Below, piece by piece: positions 11,441-22,700 of a stretch of 64,000 nucleotides of DNA. Numbering within the stretch: position 1 is the first letter of the stretch; each line of letters starts with the position of its first letter. The DNA lies in assembly GCA_030867875.1 (NCBI GenBank), contig JAOWCC010000577.1, positions 145,754,344 through 145,818,343 on the forward strand, given 5' to 3'. Below the pieces are notes generated by a model that made no database searches, was not told where the DNA came from, and saw only the letters and a list, made by a program, of their open reading frames with translations. The stretch comes from Actinernus sp. WN-2022. Taxonomy: Eukaryota; Cnidaria; Anthozoa; Actiniaria; Actinernidae. The translations under genes and the position numbers were made by a program.

Positions 11441-12890
11441 AACAAGAGCCCATCTGGGCTTTCACTCGGGCAACATGAGATTGAAGATGAAATACACTTT
11501 CATTTGAAATCCTTTTAGTAATAACCGAAGGGAAGAATTATTAGCTGAATTTAGCAGTCTTTAGAAGTGGCCGGTTGCCCGGTGACATGCATTCTCTGCT
11601 CCCCTAGTATATATATTTCTCGTGAATGCAAATTAAAGAAGTTGACCTCTACTTATTCATGTACCGCACGCTTACAATTTAGTCTGCTGTTCTTCTATTC
11701 ATGTACCGCACGCTTACAATTTAGTCTGCTGTTCTCCAGGTTCAGAGTACCAATAGATGAGTGTCTCAAATATATGTTTATATTTGTCCCATATTATAAG
11801 TTGTATCCTGTCCACCTATGATGGAGCTATCATATGATATATTTATCTACTGTTCATTCTACCCTGCGGCTCTTTATCGCAGCTCGCATCCATATTGATA
11901 TTTATTAACTGAAATGCCTGTTGGTTATATACCCTCCTTCCCAAAACTGATCTGCTCATTATATTACAGAACTATAAAGAGAACTGTTGGAAGCCTTTAA
12001 TTTCTCGAACCAAAACTTCGTCCGTGAGAGGATTCTTGTTTAAGTTGACCTTGAGTTGAATATTGCTTCGCTCATCATAAATTATTCTGTGCGAGTGTTT
12101 TTTCTCCGGGGTATTTCTGACAGCCAAAAACACGCTCAAATTATTTTAGTGCATGTTGGCCTACAGATCACGGTGTTTGCGCTGGTATGTATATGACCGA
12201 GAGTAAAATGAAATGTGGCATAAAACCTACGAAACGTACCTCAAACATGGCACAATCTATCAGCGCCACGAGGTCAACAAATCGACAAAGAAATGCAGAT
12301 CTATATAAACCCGCAATGATTTCAACCTCACCGTACCTTAATTCATGACCTGACAAGACACTGTTCAGTTTCACTTTCACTCTCAGCTTTGCTCTTGAGT
12401 TTGAGTTCGGCTTTGTTAAAGACTTCTTATTCAGTTGTATGGTATTGTGCAGTATATTTGAGTTTTCCAATCCACAGAGATTCAAATAACAAAGCCGTGG
12501 CGAAAGAGAAGCTTAAACGAGAAATATTTTGTCCTCCTAGAAAAACACAACATCTTGCCCTTTCTATCGAAGAAGCCTTGGTTTCAGCAGAAAGGAAAAC
12601 GCTAAATTCCAATTCGATAATAATGTGTGGCTCTTTGAGTCCTTCATATCAGGTCCGGCGTCGTGTCGTACATAAAATCACAGGCCATCTGGGTAAAAAA
12701 CGCGGTCCTTCCCGCTCCGACAAGAGCGCCAGTTGCAATATCCTGAGCCTGTTGGAAGGCTTTCGCACGAGTGAAGTTAAATAAAACATTAAACTGCTTA
12801 CATTTGAGAGATGGGACTCCAAATTTGAGAGAGATTTGCTCGCGGATCCACCATTTCGATTTACTGTATTCAATTATGTAAATAAATTAA
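11441..12890 (-). repeat. Right arm of the 6.2-kb inverted repeat
   Basis: Reverse complement of 6640-7706. It differs from the left arm by a 42-bp tandem duplication (11655-11738, unit starting ATTCATGTACCGCACGC) and by a 545-bp insertion at about 12241-12785 that splits the sequence matching 6735-6745. After the insertion the match resumes with ACATTTGAGAGATGGGACTC. Confidence 0.85.
12649..12848 (-). pseudogene. Protein-like open frame spanning the arm and its insertion (unrecognised)
   Basis: On the minus strand a frame opens in arm sequence (ISLKFGVPSLKCKQFN, also present in the left arm on the plus strand) and continues into the insertion as AKAFQQAQDIATG, GALVGAGRTAFFTQ, MACDFMYDTTPDLI and a stop at about 12649. 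The glycine-rich GAGRT followed by hydrophobics resembles a degenerate P-loop with Lys replaced by Arg, but the spacing is not canonical. I cannot name the family. No start codon or downstream domain is seen, so a captured gene fragment is possible. Confidence 0.35.
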
Positions 12891-13039
12891 CCTGGCGAGT
12901 GTTACGTGACCAGCACAGTGCGATCTGATTGGTGTGAATTTGACCTTTAACGCATGCGCAGATCGCGTGCTACACTGAATAAAAATTTAAAAAAAATAAA
13001 AAACGACTTGCATTTTAAGACTCGTTGCTGCCACAGGCA

Positions 13040-13138
13040 GCCCGAGTAATGAGGGAGACATATGAAGTCATCGTTACGTCATCACTACTAAGTAATTCAC
13101 CACTATAAAGTGATTTGTGGGAATCCACTACCATATTA
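13040..13138 (+). repeat. Partial copy of the 128-bp TGACGTCA-type repeat
   Basis: Contains AATGAGGGAGACATATG, a mutated CRE (GAAGTCATCGTTACGTCATC) and CACTAAGTAATT-like sequence. It is interrupted at 13147 by the MITE that ends at 14209, after which the array resumes. Confidence 0.7.
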
Positions 13139-13146
13139 GCCTGCGT

Positions 13147-14209
13147 GCAGACGTTCTCTCTCCCTGCAAAAATCGAGAAAGAGACGTCTGCGAAACGCCG
13201 TTGATAATCGTGTTTTGGTCACGTGTTTCTTTCCAGTATTTGAGGACCGCGCGCTGATTGGCTGTTGACGGAGGATTGTCATAAAGTCATATATGATTGG
13301 TTAATAACTTCCGAGATGACCCCATGTTTACTTTTCGAAAGTGGTATTCATTTACATACAACAAACGTCTAGTTGTGTTTTATGTTTTGCCAGGAGCCAT
13401 TTTTTTCCTAGTTTTGCTGATATTGTGAAACATAATGGCAAGAATCTAGTATAAAATTAGAGCTTTCTACTCTTAACTTCGAAGTTCACTTAAATTCGCC
13501 ATATATTTGTAAACACTGCGTCTTGAAGTTGAAGACGAGATGTGAAATATAATCTTCGAAGGCAGATCTTTACGAGAGTTATCATTCGAAAGCCACAAAC
13601 GCAGGTCTGGCCGTAAAGAAAAGGGACTGTACATGTGCTAGATAATTGTTTGAGTAAGACTGACTCCAGCTCTGCCCCGAAACGAGCTGCTCTAGATGGA
13701 AATGCGATCGAGCCGACGTACTTCCCTCGTAGAAGGTTGCCGACCACAAGAATATAAACTCCTGCAGCGAGAAAATCAAATACATGTACGTACCTCCATG
13801 ATATTCCACTTTCTCACATTTGTTCGTCCGTGTTACCAATTCTGGATGATTCAGTTGTTGTATATATGTGAAAATATTTAACCAAACAAAACACAGAAGA
13901 CAGTCGTCAAGTCAAGCCGGTTGAATGGCCGAGCAAAACAAATGTTATAACACGGATGCCTTGAAAGTTTGTTTCGTGGAACTTATAGCCAGATTGCATC
14001 GGCTGTATGCATGGAAGAATACAGTTTTGAGAGAAAATGTCCAGCAACTCTTTCTGAAAGAAGTAGACCGAGAATGTTGTGTTCGCTAAAATCGCCTAGG
14101 AAAAATAATTACGAATTTTAATAATGATAATTTATGACCAGAACACGATTATCAACGGCGTTTCGCAGACGTCTCTTTCCCGATTTTTGCAGGGAGAGAG
14201 AACATCTGC
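13147..14209. mobile_element. 1.06-kb non-autonomous DNA transposon, 68-bp inverted ends
   Basis: Left end GCAGACGTTCTCTCTCCCTG continuing to AACGCCGTTGATAATCGTGTT near 13215. The right end (14142-14209) is its inverted copy with only a couple of mismatches. The element sits inside the 128-bp repeat array. The interior has short frames only (13490-13880) and no transposase motif, so it needs a partner element to move. Confidence 0.85.
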
Positions 14210-14575
14210 ACTTAAAATCACGTGACCGATGACGTCATCATTACGTCATCATCGCTAACTGATCTGTGCGGATCCAATTGTATGCCTGTCCAAGTTTTAA
14301 CTGTCTGGCATTAGAAATGAGGGAGATATTGGCATGTACTTAAAATCACGTGACCGATAACGTCATCGATACGTCTCACCACTAAGTGATTGATAGGGAC
14401 TCACTACCATGTCTGTCCAGGTTTGAACTGTCTGGCTTTAGAAATCAGGGAGATATGGGCATGTACTTAAAATCACGTGACCGAAAACGTCATCGTTACG
14501 TCATCACCACTAAGTGATCGATAGGGACCCACTACCATCAGTCTGTCCAGGTTTGAAGTGTCTGGGATTAGATGG
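14210..14575 (+). repeat. 128-bp TGACGTCA-type repeats, second array
   Basis: Three units with CRE-like cores at about 14229, 14358 and 14485; the last two are mutated (ATAACGTCATCG, AAAACGTCATCG). CACGTGACCGA precedes each core. Same family as 10960-11440. Confidence 0.8.
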
Positions 14576-15429
14576 ACACGTCCCGTCAATACATCTTCTC
14601 CATGCAGCATGACCAAATCTTTTCGAAACCTTGGACGGTCATTCGGAAAGTCAACGGCGAGTCGTCGAGTCACAGAAAAAAACAATAACTCGTTCTGCGC
14701 ATGCGTGGAATAAACGACCTATTTATAGCTTGATTACGTCTAGACCCTTCGCTTGATCTGATGGCTAATTGTGTTTACGCATGCAGTCTAAGTCAGTAGT
14801 AGTTCTGGAACCTTCCAATCTGAACAAGGATTGTGTGACAAAGTTATTATTTAGTGTACATGTAGCCATGGATCATAATGTTGTAGCTAAATCAAATTGA
14901 TCTTTAAATCAAAATGCCCCGCTGAACTTTTAAATCACATATCGAAGAGGTTAAAACTAGTTTTTATCCGGTCCACATCGGCGCAGAATTGAGTTTTTGG
15001 GAATCTAACGCTAGCCAAATGTAACTTGCCAACGTTTTATCAAATATAAACAGTGTATGACCCGGAGGTCAACTGGCTGGAAGATCGATCAAAGAAAACA
15101 CATGTTTTTTTAGGATGGAACCTATGTGAATATATTATGTTATTTCAGTTCATTTTCTCATTCGAGAATTCTGAATACAGAACTTAGAATTCAGGAATAC
15201 TCATGACTGACTTTAAAATACTTTACTTATAAACTGGCCATCTTCCAGTCTACACTCACGCCATTCTCAGTGAGGGTCTCCCAGGGGTGGAACATGCCCA
15301 CAAATCCGTTGACCCGGGAACAGGGAACAAACTAAAACTATATCAGGGAACAAGGGAACATGAATAGAACAAGGGAACAATTTCCATTTTTCTAAATGGA
15401 GCCCCTTTGTTCAGCTGAGCTATGCAAAA
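14576..15429. other. Intergenic, no gene recognised
   Basis: Mixed sequence without family signals. A short GGGAACA-type direct repeat lies at about 15315-15385. The 70-codon minus frame at 14473-14685 overlaps repeat sequence and is not supported. Confidence 0.4.
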
Positions 15430-15562
15430 TGCCGGTATATGCTTCATGGTAGTGTTCCGTTCCATATAATCTTCCTGCATAATACTGTAAAACAGTAGAG
15501 TAATGATTATGCACGGGACTATATATGGAATACCATACCATGAAGTATATACCAAAACGCCA
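15430..15562. mobile_element. Short palindromic MITE-like repeat
   Basis: Imperfect inverted arms: TGCCGGTATATGCTTCATGG on the left and CCATGAAGTATATACC followed by AAAACGCCA on the right, about 133 bp. No coding content. Confidence 0.55.
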
Positions 15563-16340
15563 TCGGAAAGTCTCGAGTAGACAAAAAATCCCGAAGTACA
15601 CACCATAAAACGATGAATAAATTAGCTAGGACTCACAATCCACGAGTTAAAAAGGCGGAGAAAAGCAATGACCGTTCACGGATCGAGTGTCTTACTGTAA
15701 GAAATAAAACATTTGCACATTTAAAAAATAGGAAAGATACGGTGAGCAGCAAAGGAAGCATGATGATGTCTTTAACTTTACGTCGTCTTTATCGTATTAT
15801 ATTTGTGGTACGAGTAGTCACGCCGGGCACAAAAGATCGTAAAACGGCCGAGGTTGAGTGCACACAAAATAATAAAATTAACACCATTTCTTTACGACTA
15901 CTCTAAATTTGAAGAAATTTTGGCAGATTGGTAACAAAGTGAAACTTCAATTTTTTGGACAATTGTTTATGTATTCTGCCGTTGTTGTGACGTCATAAGG
16001 GATGTCTCCTTTTTTGGTGAAATATAACCTTTAAGACACGTTGCAAACAGATTATGTGATCAAAATGGCTTCATGAAATATATTCATTTAGCAAAAATTT
16101 GAACTCTCTACGATAAATATATCCAGAGTTATGGATGATTCACTATTTCTATGACGTCATTATCAGTGACGTCAGGCTTCAAGCATAAATCAGACTGCCT
16201 ACTATAAAAATATCACTAAAGGAAATACTATGACTTCTGCGTGTTAAACAAAGGTGTTCCGTCGATAAAATTCAAAAAAATCTAAACTGGCTATTTTCTG
16301 AGGACATTCAAATATATTAATGACGTCATAATGACGTATA

Positions 16341-17625
16341 CCAAAAATAAGGCTTCAATTCTAAGTGAACAAGTCCAAGGACTACAGAAAAGCTGATCAA
16401 ACAACGTATATATTGATAATCTAACAATATTTCGGCTGGCCAAACCAGCCTTCTTCAGGTCACTAGATCTTACAAGTGAATAATATTTCACAATGGTAAG
16501 TAAAAATATAAAAACGTTATTACACAACATATGAGAGGGAAAAGGAAATGACGTAAATAGAATAACCCTCGAAAAAATATATATAGATATTAAGTTTCAT
16601 CACGTTTGTTCATTCCGAGTGGTTCAAGAGTTTTAGCTAAGTCGATAAGGAATGACTCTCTGGCTTTACGAATAGAGTCTCGTGGAGAGTAAATTATTTC
16701 TAAGGGAATAAGTTGCATGTCAGTGTTAGAATGGTTAGAGCAGGAAAGGAAATGTTCAGCGACTGTGGTGGGTGTAGATTTAATATTAGGTTTGTCAACT
16801 GCTCGTCTGTGTTCATTAAATCGGTCTTTAAGTCGTCGTTTAGTTTCTCCGATGTATTGTAAGTGACAGCGATTGCATTGTACCATGTAAATGACGTTTC
16901 TGGTGTTACAAGTAATGTGTGACTTAATGAAACGGGTTTCCCCGGTGGAGGAAAATGTGTATCGTGTAAGGCCATGGTGAATGTAAGGACAAGTGGCACA
17001 GTTTTTACCACAACGTCAACGAAAAGAGCCAGATGGAAGAGCAGGTTTGTTAGATATATTATGTAGTTTCGATTTCACAAGTGTGTCACGAAGGTTAGGA
17101 CAACGGCGGTGAGCAACGAGAGGTAGGTTTCTAAAAACATCTTTACAGCGATTAGAAGAAAATAGTATAGAAGAATGTTTACGAATCAATGATGAAATGT
17201 TTGGCAGTGCTGGATTATATGTGATGACGAAAGGAACACGTTTAGAATCTTGTGCAACTTTAGTCTGTAAAGCATCGTTACGAGGAATATTAGCAGCACG
17301 TTGTATTTGTAAATCGAGGAAAGGAAGCTTATAACCTCGTTTTAAGAGGTAAGATTTTAATTCATTAGTTCGAAACTTGAATGATTCGTCAGTGGAACAA
17401 ATGCGACGAATGCGGAGTGCTAAGCTAAAAGGGATAGCCTTTTTAGTATGTAAGGGATGGCAAGACGAGTAGAGTAGGTGTTGGTGTTTATCAGTAGGTT
17501 TGGTGTAGAGATCTGTTTCGATGCTACCGTCTTTGAGGATGACTGTAACGTCGAGAAATGAAATGTCTGTGAAACTATAGGAAGAAGTGAATTTAATGGT
17601 TGGATGAAGAGCATTGAGATAATTC
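16341..17625 (-). pseudogene. Penelope-like retroelement: RT C-terminus plus GIY-YIG endonuclease
   Basis: One minus-strand frame runs from about 17613 to 16590 with a single in-frame TGA (complement of 17016-17018). It begins with the Penelope-type RT end, SFTDISFLDVTVILKDG and TDLYTKPTDKHQ, continues through RIRRICSTDESFK and the CGKNCATCPY cysteine region, and ends in the GIY-YIG nuclease core with CNRCHLQYIGETKRRLKDR and FNEHRRAVD. In Penelope elements the nuclease follows the RT and nicks the target. The RT catalytic YxDD part is missing, so the copy is 5'-truncated. The 3' UTR (16341-16590) holds a hammerhead-like hairpin. It lies inside the DNA transposon 15818-18125. Confidence 0.9.
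16407..16460 (-). ncRNA. Hammerhead-like core in the Penelope 3' region (stem I missing)
   Basis: The minus strand reads CTGAAGA, then a 6-bp hairpin GGCTGG/CCAGCC, then GAAA, then a hairpin TATTG/CAATA. CTGANGA and GAAA are the two hammerhead core strands. No complementary stem I flanks the core, so activity is doubtful. The related copy at 21222-21290 has compensating changes in both hairpins. Confidence 0.45.
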
Positions 17626-18125
17626 TAAGCTGTTATACTCAAAAAATCAAAATTCTAAAAAGAACACGTTGTTACCAATAAAGAGTTTTATTATTGTGCA
17701 AAATATGATGTACCAATATTTCGAACTTTAAAAGTTAAAACAAGCGATAGTTTCATAAATGGTTTTATGTTATTTCTTTCCCGCCAAATGTTGGCGGGAA
17801 AATTGCCAAAATTTAAAATTGAATAACTTTTGTTTACCTCTACCAATCGAGAACGGGTTTTCGATTCCTTCATTCTCATGAACAAGAGATTTTAAAAAGA
17901 TATAATAAAACGTTTTTAGAGGTAATAAAAATTTAGAGGAAACCTATTAGAAATGGACAAATGACGTCGTTGTGACGTCATAATGATGGCTACATTAGCT
18001 TAACTTATCAGATGATGTTTTTTTGGCACTCATTTATACACCTACCAAAATTCATTTATCTACGCCGAACACTTTTTAAAATATAGAAACCCCGGCCTTT
18101 TTACGTTCATTTGTGCCCGGCGTGA

Positions 18126-19642
18126 GTATTTTTCATTAATAATTATATATATAATCTGTTTCTTCAGGTTTCTTTTATATTTCTCTGGACACTTACTATG
18201 TTGACAGATATATAAAAAATGCGGCCATCACCGTATTGTCGAATAGATAGCACAATCACGTTATTGCCCGTCTTACAATCGTATTTTTATTGAGTTTTAC
18301 TGCATGGCCATCTTATACGTCGCATCACGATTTATTTTCGAACACGGAAACAAAGTCTACAGAAGTTTATGTTGTAATTACTGGCGAAGGTCCGTAATCA
18401 TAGTAACATGTACAGTTTCTGTCCGAGCTACTAAAGTATATAAACCAGCCTCCGGCATTGAACAAAAGAGCGATTGCGATCGATATCTGATTCTTGCTTC
18501 GTCTCTTTTTCTCTTTGACAAATTAGTTATGGGTTTGGCACTCTTCAAACGCATAAAAACAAAAAGTGACAATTTAAAGACGAAATGACCAGAGCTACGA
18601 AAGCCCTATAAAAGCCGTGCAAACTCTTTCACGTAGCAAATGAAAGCATTAGCACTGACATCTGCCTATTAAAGCCACTTCAGCTCCCTGCTGATGCATA
18701 TGAACTATGCAATCGTTCATCGGCAGGGTGCCGCCGATTCAGATTGGTGACACTGGAGCTAAGTTTACGCACAGAAATACCTCGGATAAGTGGTTTTCGA
18801 AAGATCTTTCCCGGATGCAATTTTCACTTGGAAAATTACCATGACGAAGTGGAGAATATACCTGAAAAAGCTGTCACATGTTCAAGGTTCTCAGCTAGGA
18901 GGATCCGAGCAAATTGTCTTTAAAACTGGGTACGTCGAAGTTTCGTCTTACAATCAAGTTTTGACCCGTATCACCATTTCTGTCAATTCACAGAAGTCAG
19001 TCAAGACCGTTCCGAGATCTAGTAGTTTCATTAGTTTCCAAACTTGCCCATTTAGGCACACAGCCTGTAGCAATAATCTGGTTGTACGCAGCCTGTAGCT
19101 GTACTCGGGCTGTACGCAGCCTAGCTGTACTCGGGCTGTACGCAGCCTGTAGCTGTACTCGGGCTGTACGCAGCCTGTAGCTGTACTCGGGCTGTATGGC
19201 ATTCGACACCCATTAGGCGCAACAGGCTGAAACTCGCGGGCTTCAATTAGGCTTATCACAACATTATCAGTTCAAGATCGATCCCTTATCTGTTTCTGGA
19301 GGTCTTAATAACTAGAACATAATTCAGACAGCCAAATAATATATATATATATATCTGCATTAAAAATATTAGCCAAATTTAAGACTCTGGCTCGCACAGG
19401 CAACCAAAGCAATAACATTCAGTTTACAAACTGACATTTATTGGGTACTCAGTATGCGCTCCTTGACAACCGGTAACGTCAGTGTAGAGTCACGTGACAG
19501 AAGTACGCCTAACAATAAAGTACTGTATGCGTCTCGCCGTCAGTTCATTTCACTCTGCTGCACACATCCCAAGGAGTGCTACAAACATTCTTCTCAATCC
19601 TCCTAGCGGCGAAAATCATTTTATATTCAAAGGTAGTTCAAA
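18126..19642. other. Region upstream of gene 1, no gene recognised
   Basis: Mixed sequence; frames at 18304-18588 and 18790-19098 show no family match. It contains the 28-bp minisatellite (19083-19196) and a short (AT)n at about 19339-19354. The promoter of gene 1 must lie near its right end, but no clear TATA box is visible. Confidence 0.4.
19083..19196 (+). repeat. 28-bp minisatellite, about four copies
   Basis: Unit TGTACGCAGCCTGTAGCTGT followed by ACTCGGGC, the second copy missing two or three bases. About 450 bp upstream of gene 1. The overlapping frames are repeat artefacts. Confidence 0.85.
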
Positions 19643-19711
19643 ATGGCAAATGCTGTGAGAGCTTGCAGGTCCGGGGATTTGGGCCAACTTCAGATAGCAA
19701 TGTCAAAACCG
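19643..19711 (+). CDS. Gene 1 exon 1
   Basis: 23 codons beginning MANAVRACRSGDL and ending SKP, followed by donor GTAGGG. Same length as gene 2 exon 1. Confidence 0.85.
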
Positions 19712-22700
19712 GTAGGGGGTCGATTAGTTAGATTGGTTATTTTGATATCTTTTCGGTCTGCAAGTCATTTTCATAGCCATGCATTATTATTCTCAATCTT
19801 GCCACCACTCTTGTCACTAAGAATGTTTCGAATACAAACTGAACAAGGCAACACTAAGCCGACTTCAAGTTGCACTGTAAATTATACGAAGACTCCAGTC
19901 CTTCCTAGGCGTCGATGATAGCTCAAGAATGTGGACTGTCATTGAACAAGCTAACACAGCATTGTTTCTCTAACTTCAACTTGTCTTCTGTAGGGCTTTT
20001 GCGTTAATGCTCCAGCCACTGGAGGAAGGACACCACTCCATCATGCCGTAGACGCTGGCAAGATCGACGTGTGCAAAGTATTGCTGAGAAACGGTGCCGA
20101 TGTTGATGTAAGTTATATACAAATGGATTAGCGATTCTCTTGTCTGACCGTGAGATTCAATTTATTAAAAGCAAACGTGATTGTTAGTAAACAGAAATCC
20201 TGAGCATCTAGTCTTCTCGAGTTAGTGACATGAAGTGGCCGAGAATTGAAAAACCGTCAATAAATTAAAGTCAATCTCTATTCAATTTTAAGTAAATACA
20301 TATGGCTTTTTTTAAATTCACCCATCAGTTAACCCCAGTTTGAGACCTATTCTTATCGCGTGCGTTACGGCTCGTGCTTAAATTTGTCAATTTGTTCAAA
20401 ATTTCGAAATGCTCGTCGTTTATAGTTTAAAGTGGCAGAGGCATCTTGTTGATGCTTTTGCAAATTTAGTATAAAACGGCTGTATTTATGTATGAAAATC
20501 TTACAGACCATTCGCTAGCCTGTCGCTGGCCCTAATCGATTACCCATCGTGTTAAAATGTTAAATGTTAAATACTTTGTTTATCTAGCAAGATATGCCAC
20601 TGTCTTCTAGACTCATTCCACACACACATTATCTCTTTACTACATTCATATATTCTCTGCACTCGGCAACGCTCAATTCACATGTTGATTTTCATAGAGA
20701 GAGTAAAACCGGAGAACCATGAGAAAAACCATCGGTGCATGATAAAATTTGGATGAGAATCAAGAAACTCAACTCTCATATGACGCCGCGTCCAGGAATC
20801 GATCCCGGGCTACAGTTCCTTACAGTTGTATAAACCTTCCAGTTAGATAAATATTATAATTCAAGTTTTTCAAAAATATTGAACAGAGCAAATCAAATAA
20901 TCAATGCCATGTGAGATAACTGATGATCGCTTCATTTACTATTCAGTTGCGTCAAACATTTTTAGCTTCAGAAATACGGTCAAAGGTTGCAATGTGTTTT
21001 TAAATTACTTGAGTATTTAATTGTATTGTATCTCAATGTTTTGCGTTACTGGAATTCCTGATAATAATCATAATTTTTTTTGGAACAGACTAAATCATCA
21101 ATGCCATTTGAGATAACTGATAATCGGTTATTTTAGTACTATTCAATTGCGTCAAGACGTTTCTATTTTCAGAAATACGGTCAAAGATTGCAATGTTTGT
21201 TAAATTACAGCAAAGCTGGAACAACGTGTATAGTTTTAAACTTACTATATTTCGGCTAACCAAATCGCCACACTAGCCTTCTTCAGGTACTAGATGTACA
21301 TTCCAACCGTACCTGGGGACAAAACCGCTTTGCCTGTCATTGTATTAATGATTGGAACAGTCTGCCCGAAAATATTAGAACTTTATCTTTTAATAATTTT
21401 AAGTTAGCTATACGTAATAAGTAATTATTGACACATTTTAACCAATATTTTAACCCTAGCTTTACAACCAAAGTTTTATATATATTATTGTTTTTATATT
21501 TTTAATTTATTTATGTAGATATATATATGTTTTCTCTTTACTTTTTCTATGTTCCTGCAGGGCCTCACTGAAAATCACTATTGTGAGTGGGCTCCCTGGC
21601 AAAAGAACTTAATTATTATTATTATTATTATTACTACATCTAGCACTAGAAATAGAAACTGGGCGGTACACAAAACCATATAAAAAACTCGAAGAAAGAA
21701 TATGCAAAATATGCAAAAAAGGCATAGAGGATGAGATACATTTATTGATAAAATGTCCTCTATACGGTGAAAAAAGGAATATTCTTTTCTCCAGTATAGA
21801 AAAGCAAACTAAAAATAAGATGAACCGAATGACTGACAATGATATATTTTTATTTCTTATTAACCCTCCAACCAAACAACCAGCTATACAGAAAGAAATA
21901 GCAAACACATATTTGAATGTATGCTATATAGAAATAGCTTCAAAATCCAGGCCGAGATAAGATAGCACCACACCATGTGTGCGAATACAAAAACAACCCT
22001 TTAAACTCAGATGTAATTATTGTAATTATTATTCAATTAATTTAAGGTTATTTGGACGTTAGTCTATATACTCTCTGTGTAAGACTCCAAATAAAAAAAT
22101 GTCTATGTCTATGTCTATGCCCCTAAAAGGTACCAGAATTTCGTTTTGTGGTCGAGGCTCGAATTCATTTTCAAACCCTAAGAGGTACCAATTCTAAAAC
22201 AAAACAAGCAGTTCCTGTCATATTTTCCCGGCTTAATGCGCTAAAAGGTACCAGGAAAATCTAACGGTGGTCATTTTTGATTTAAACACCCCAGGAGTCC
22301 CCCCCCCCCCCGGGGTTTGGCTAGCAGAAATAACTATACACGTTGTTTCAGCTTTTCTGTAGTCCTCGGGCTTCTCGATCCTATTAATTTTTCTTTGGCT
22401 GTTTAGATCCTCATATATTTTAGATCCAACGTTCAACAAACAGGATATTCGCCCACGGTTTTTGCTTATTCACGAGTTGTGTTAAATTACTTTGACTATT
22501 TTGTTCTATCGTATCTCAATGTTTTGCATTACTGGAATTCCTGGTAATAATCATTAATCGATTAAAATTTTATTTAGGGTCGATCTTATGTACCCACGTC
22601 GTTCAAGCTAATAAACAAATCTCAACATCCTTTTTTAGCTCTGACCCAGAGTTAGCGTTCAAAACGTCAGATGCAACTCGATATTAGCATACCCTGGCCC

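Larger units (their letters stand above)
15818..18125. mobile_element. DNA transposon with TCACGCCGGGCACAAA ends, carrying a Penelope-like insertion
   Basis: Left end TCACGCCGGGCACAAAAGAT and right end, in reverse complement, TCACGCCGGGCACAAATGAA; about 35 bp of inverted repeat with a shared CGTAAAANGGCCG. A short relative lies at 38050-38597 with the same ends and homologous interior (matching 17630-18000), including paired TGACGTCA/TGACGTCATA-like motifs. About 1.3 kb of the extra length here is the Penelope-like fragment at 16341-17625. No transposase recognised. Confidence 0.8.
21209..22479. mobile_element. Composite retroelement insertion with 11-bp target duplication
   Basis: Flanked by TGTTAAATTAC at 21198-21208 and 22480-22490, an uninterrupted sequence in the first copy of the local duplication. 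Inside are a minus-oriented Penelope end (21209-21300), two LINE 3' ends (21301-22120), a GGTACCA-bearing stretch and a plus-oriented Penelope end (22330-22479). The outer Penelope pieces are in opposite orientation, as if a rearranged Penelope copy carried the insertion and the LINEs came in later. Confidence 0.75.

Noticed and set aside
12389..12784. 131-codon plus-strand frame in the inserted segment.
   Set aside because: The opposite strand gives the more protein-like reading; no family features on the plus strand.
16407..16460. Full hammerhead ribozyme at the Penelope 3' end.
   Set aside because: Core strands and two hairpins are present, but the bases flanking the core do not pair to form stem I, so I call it hammerhead-like only.
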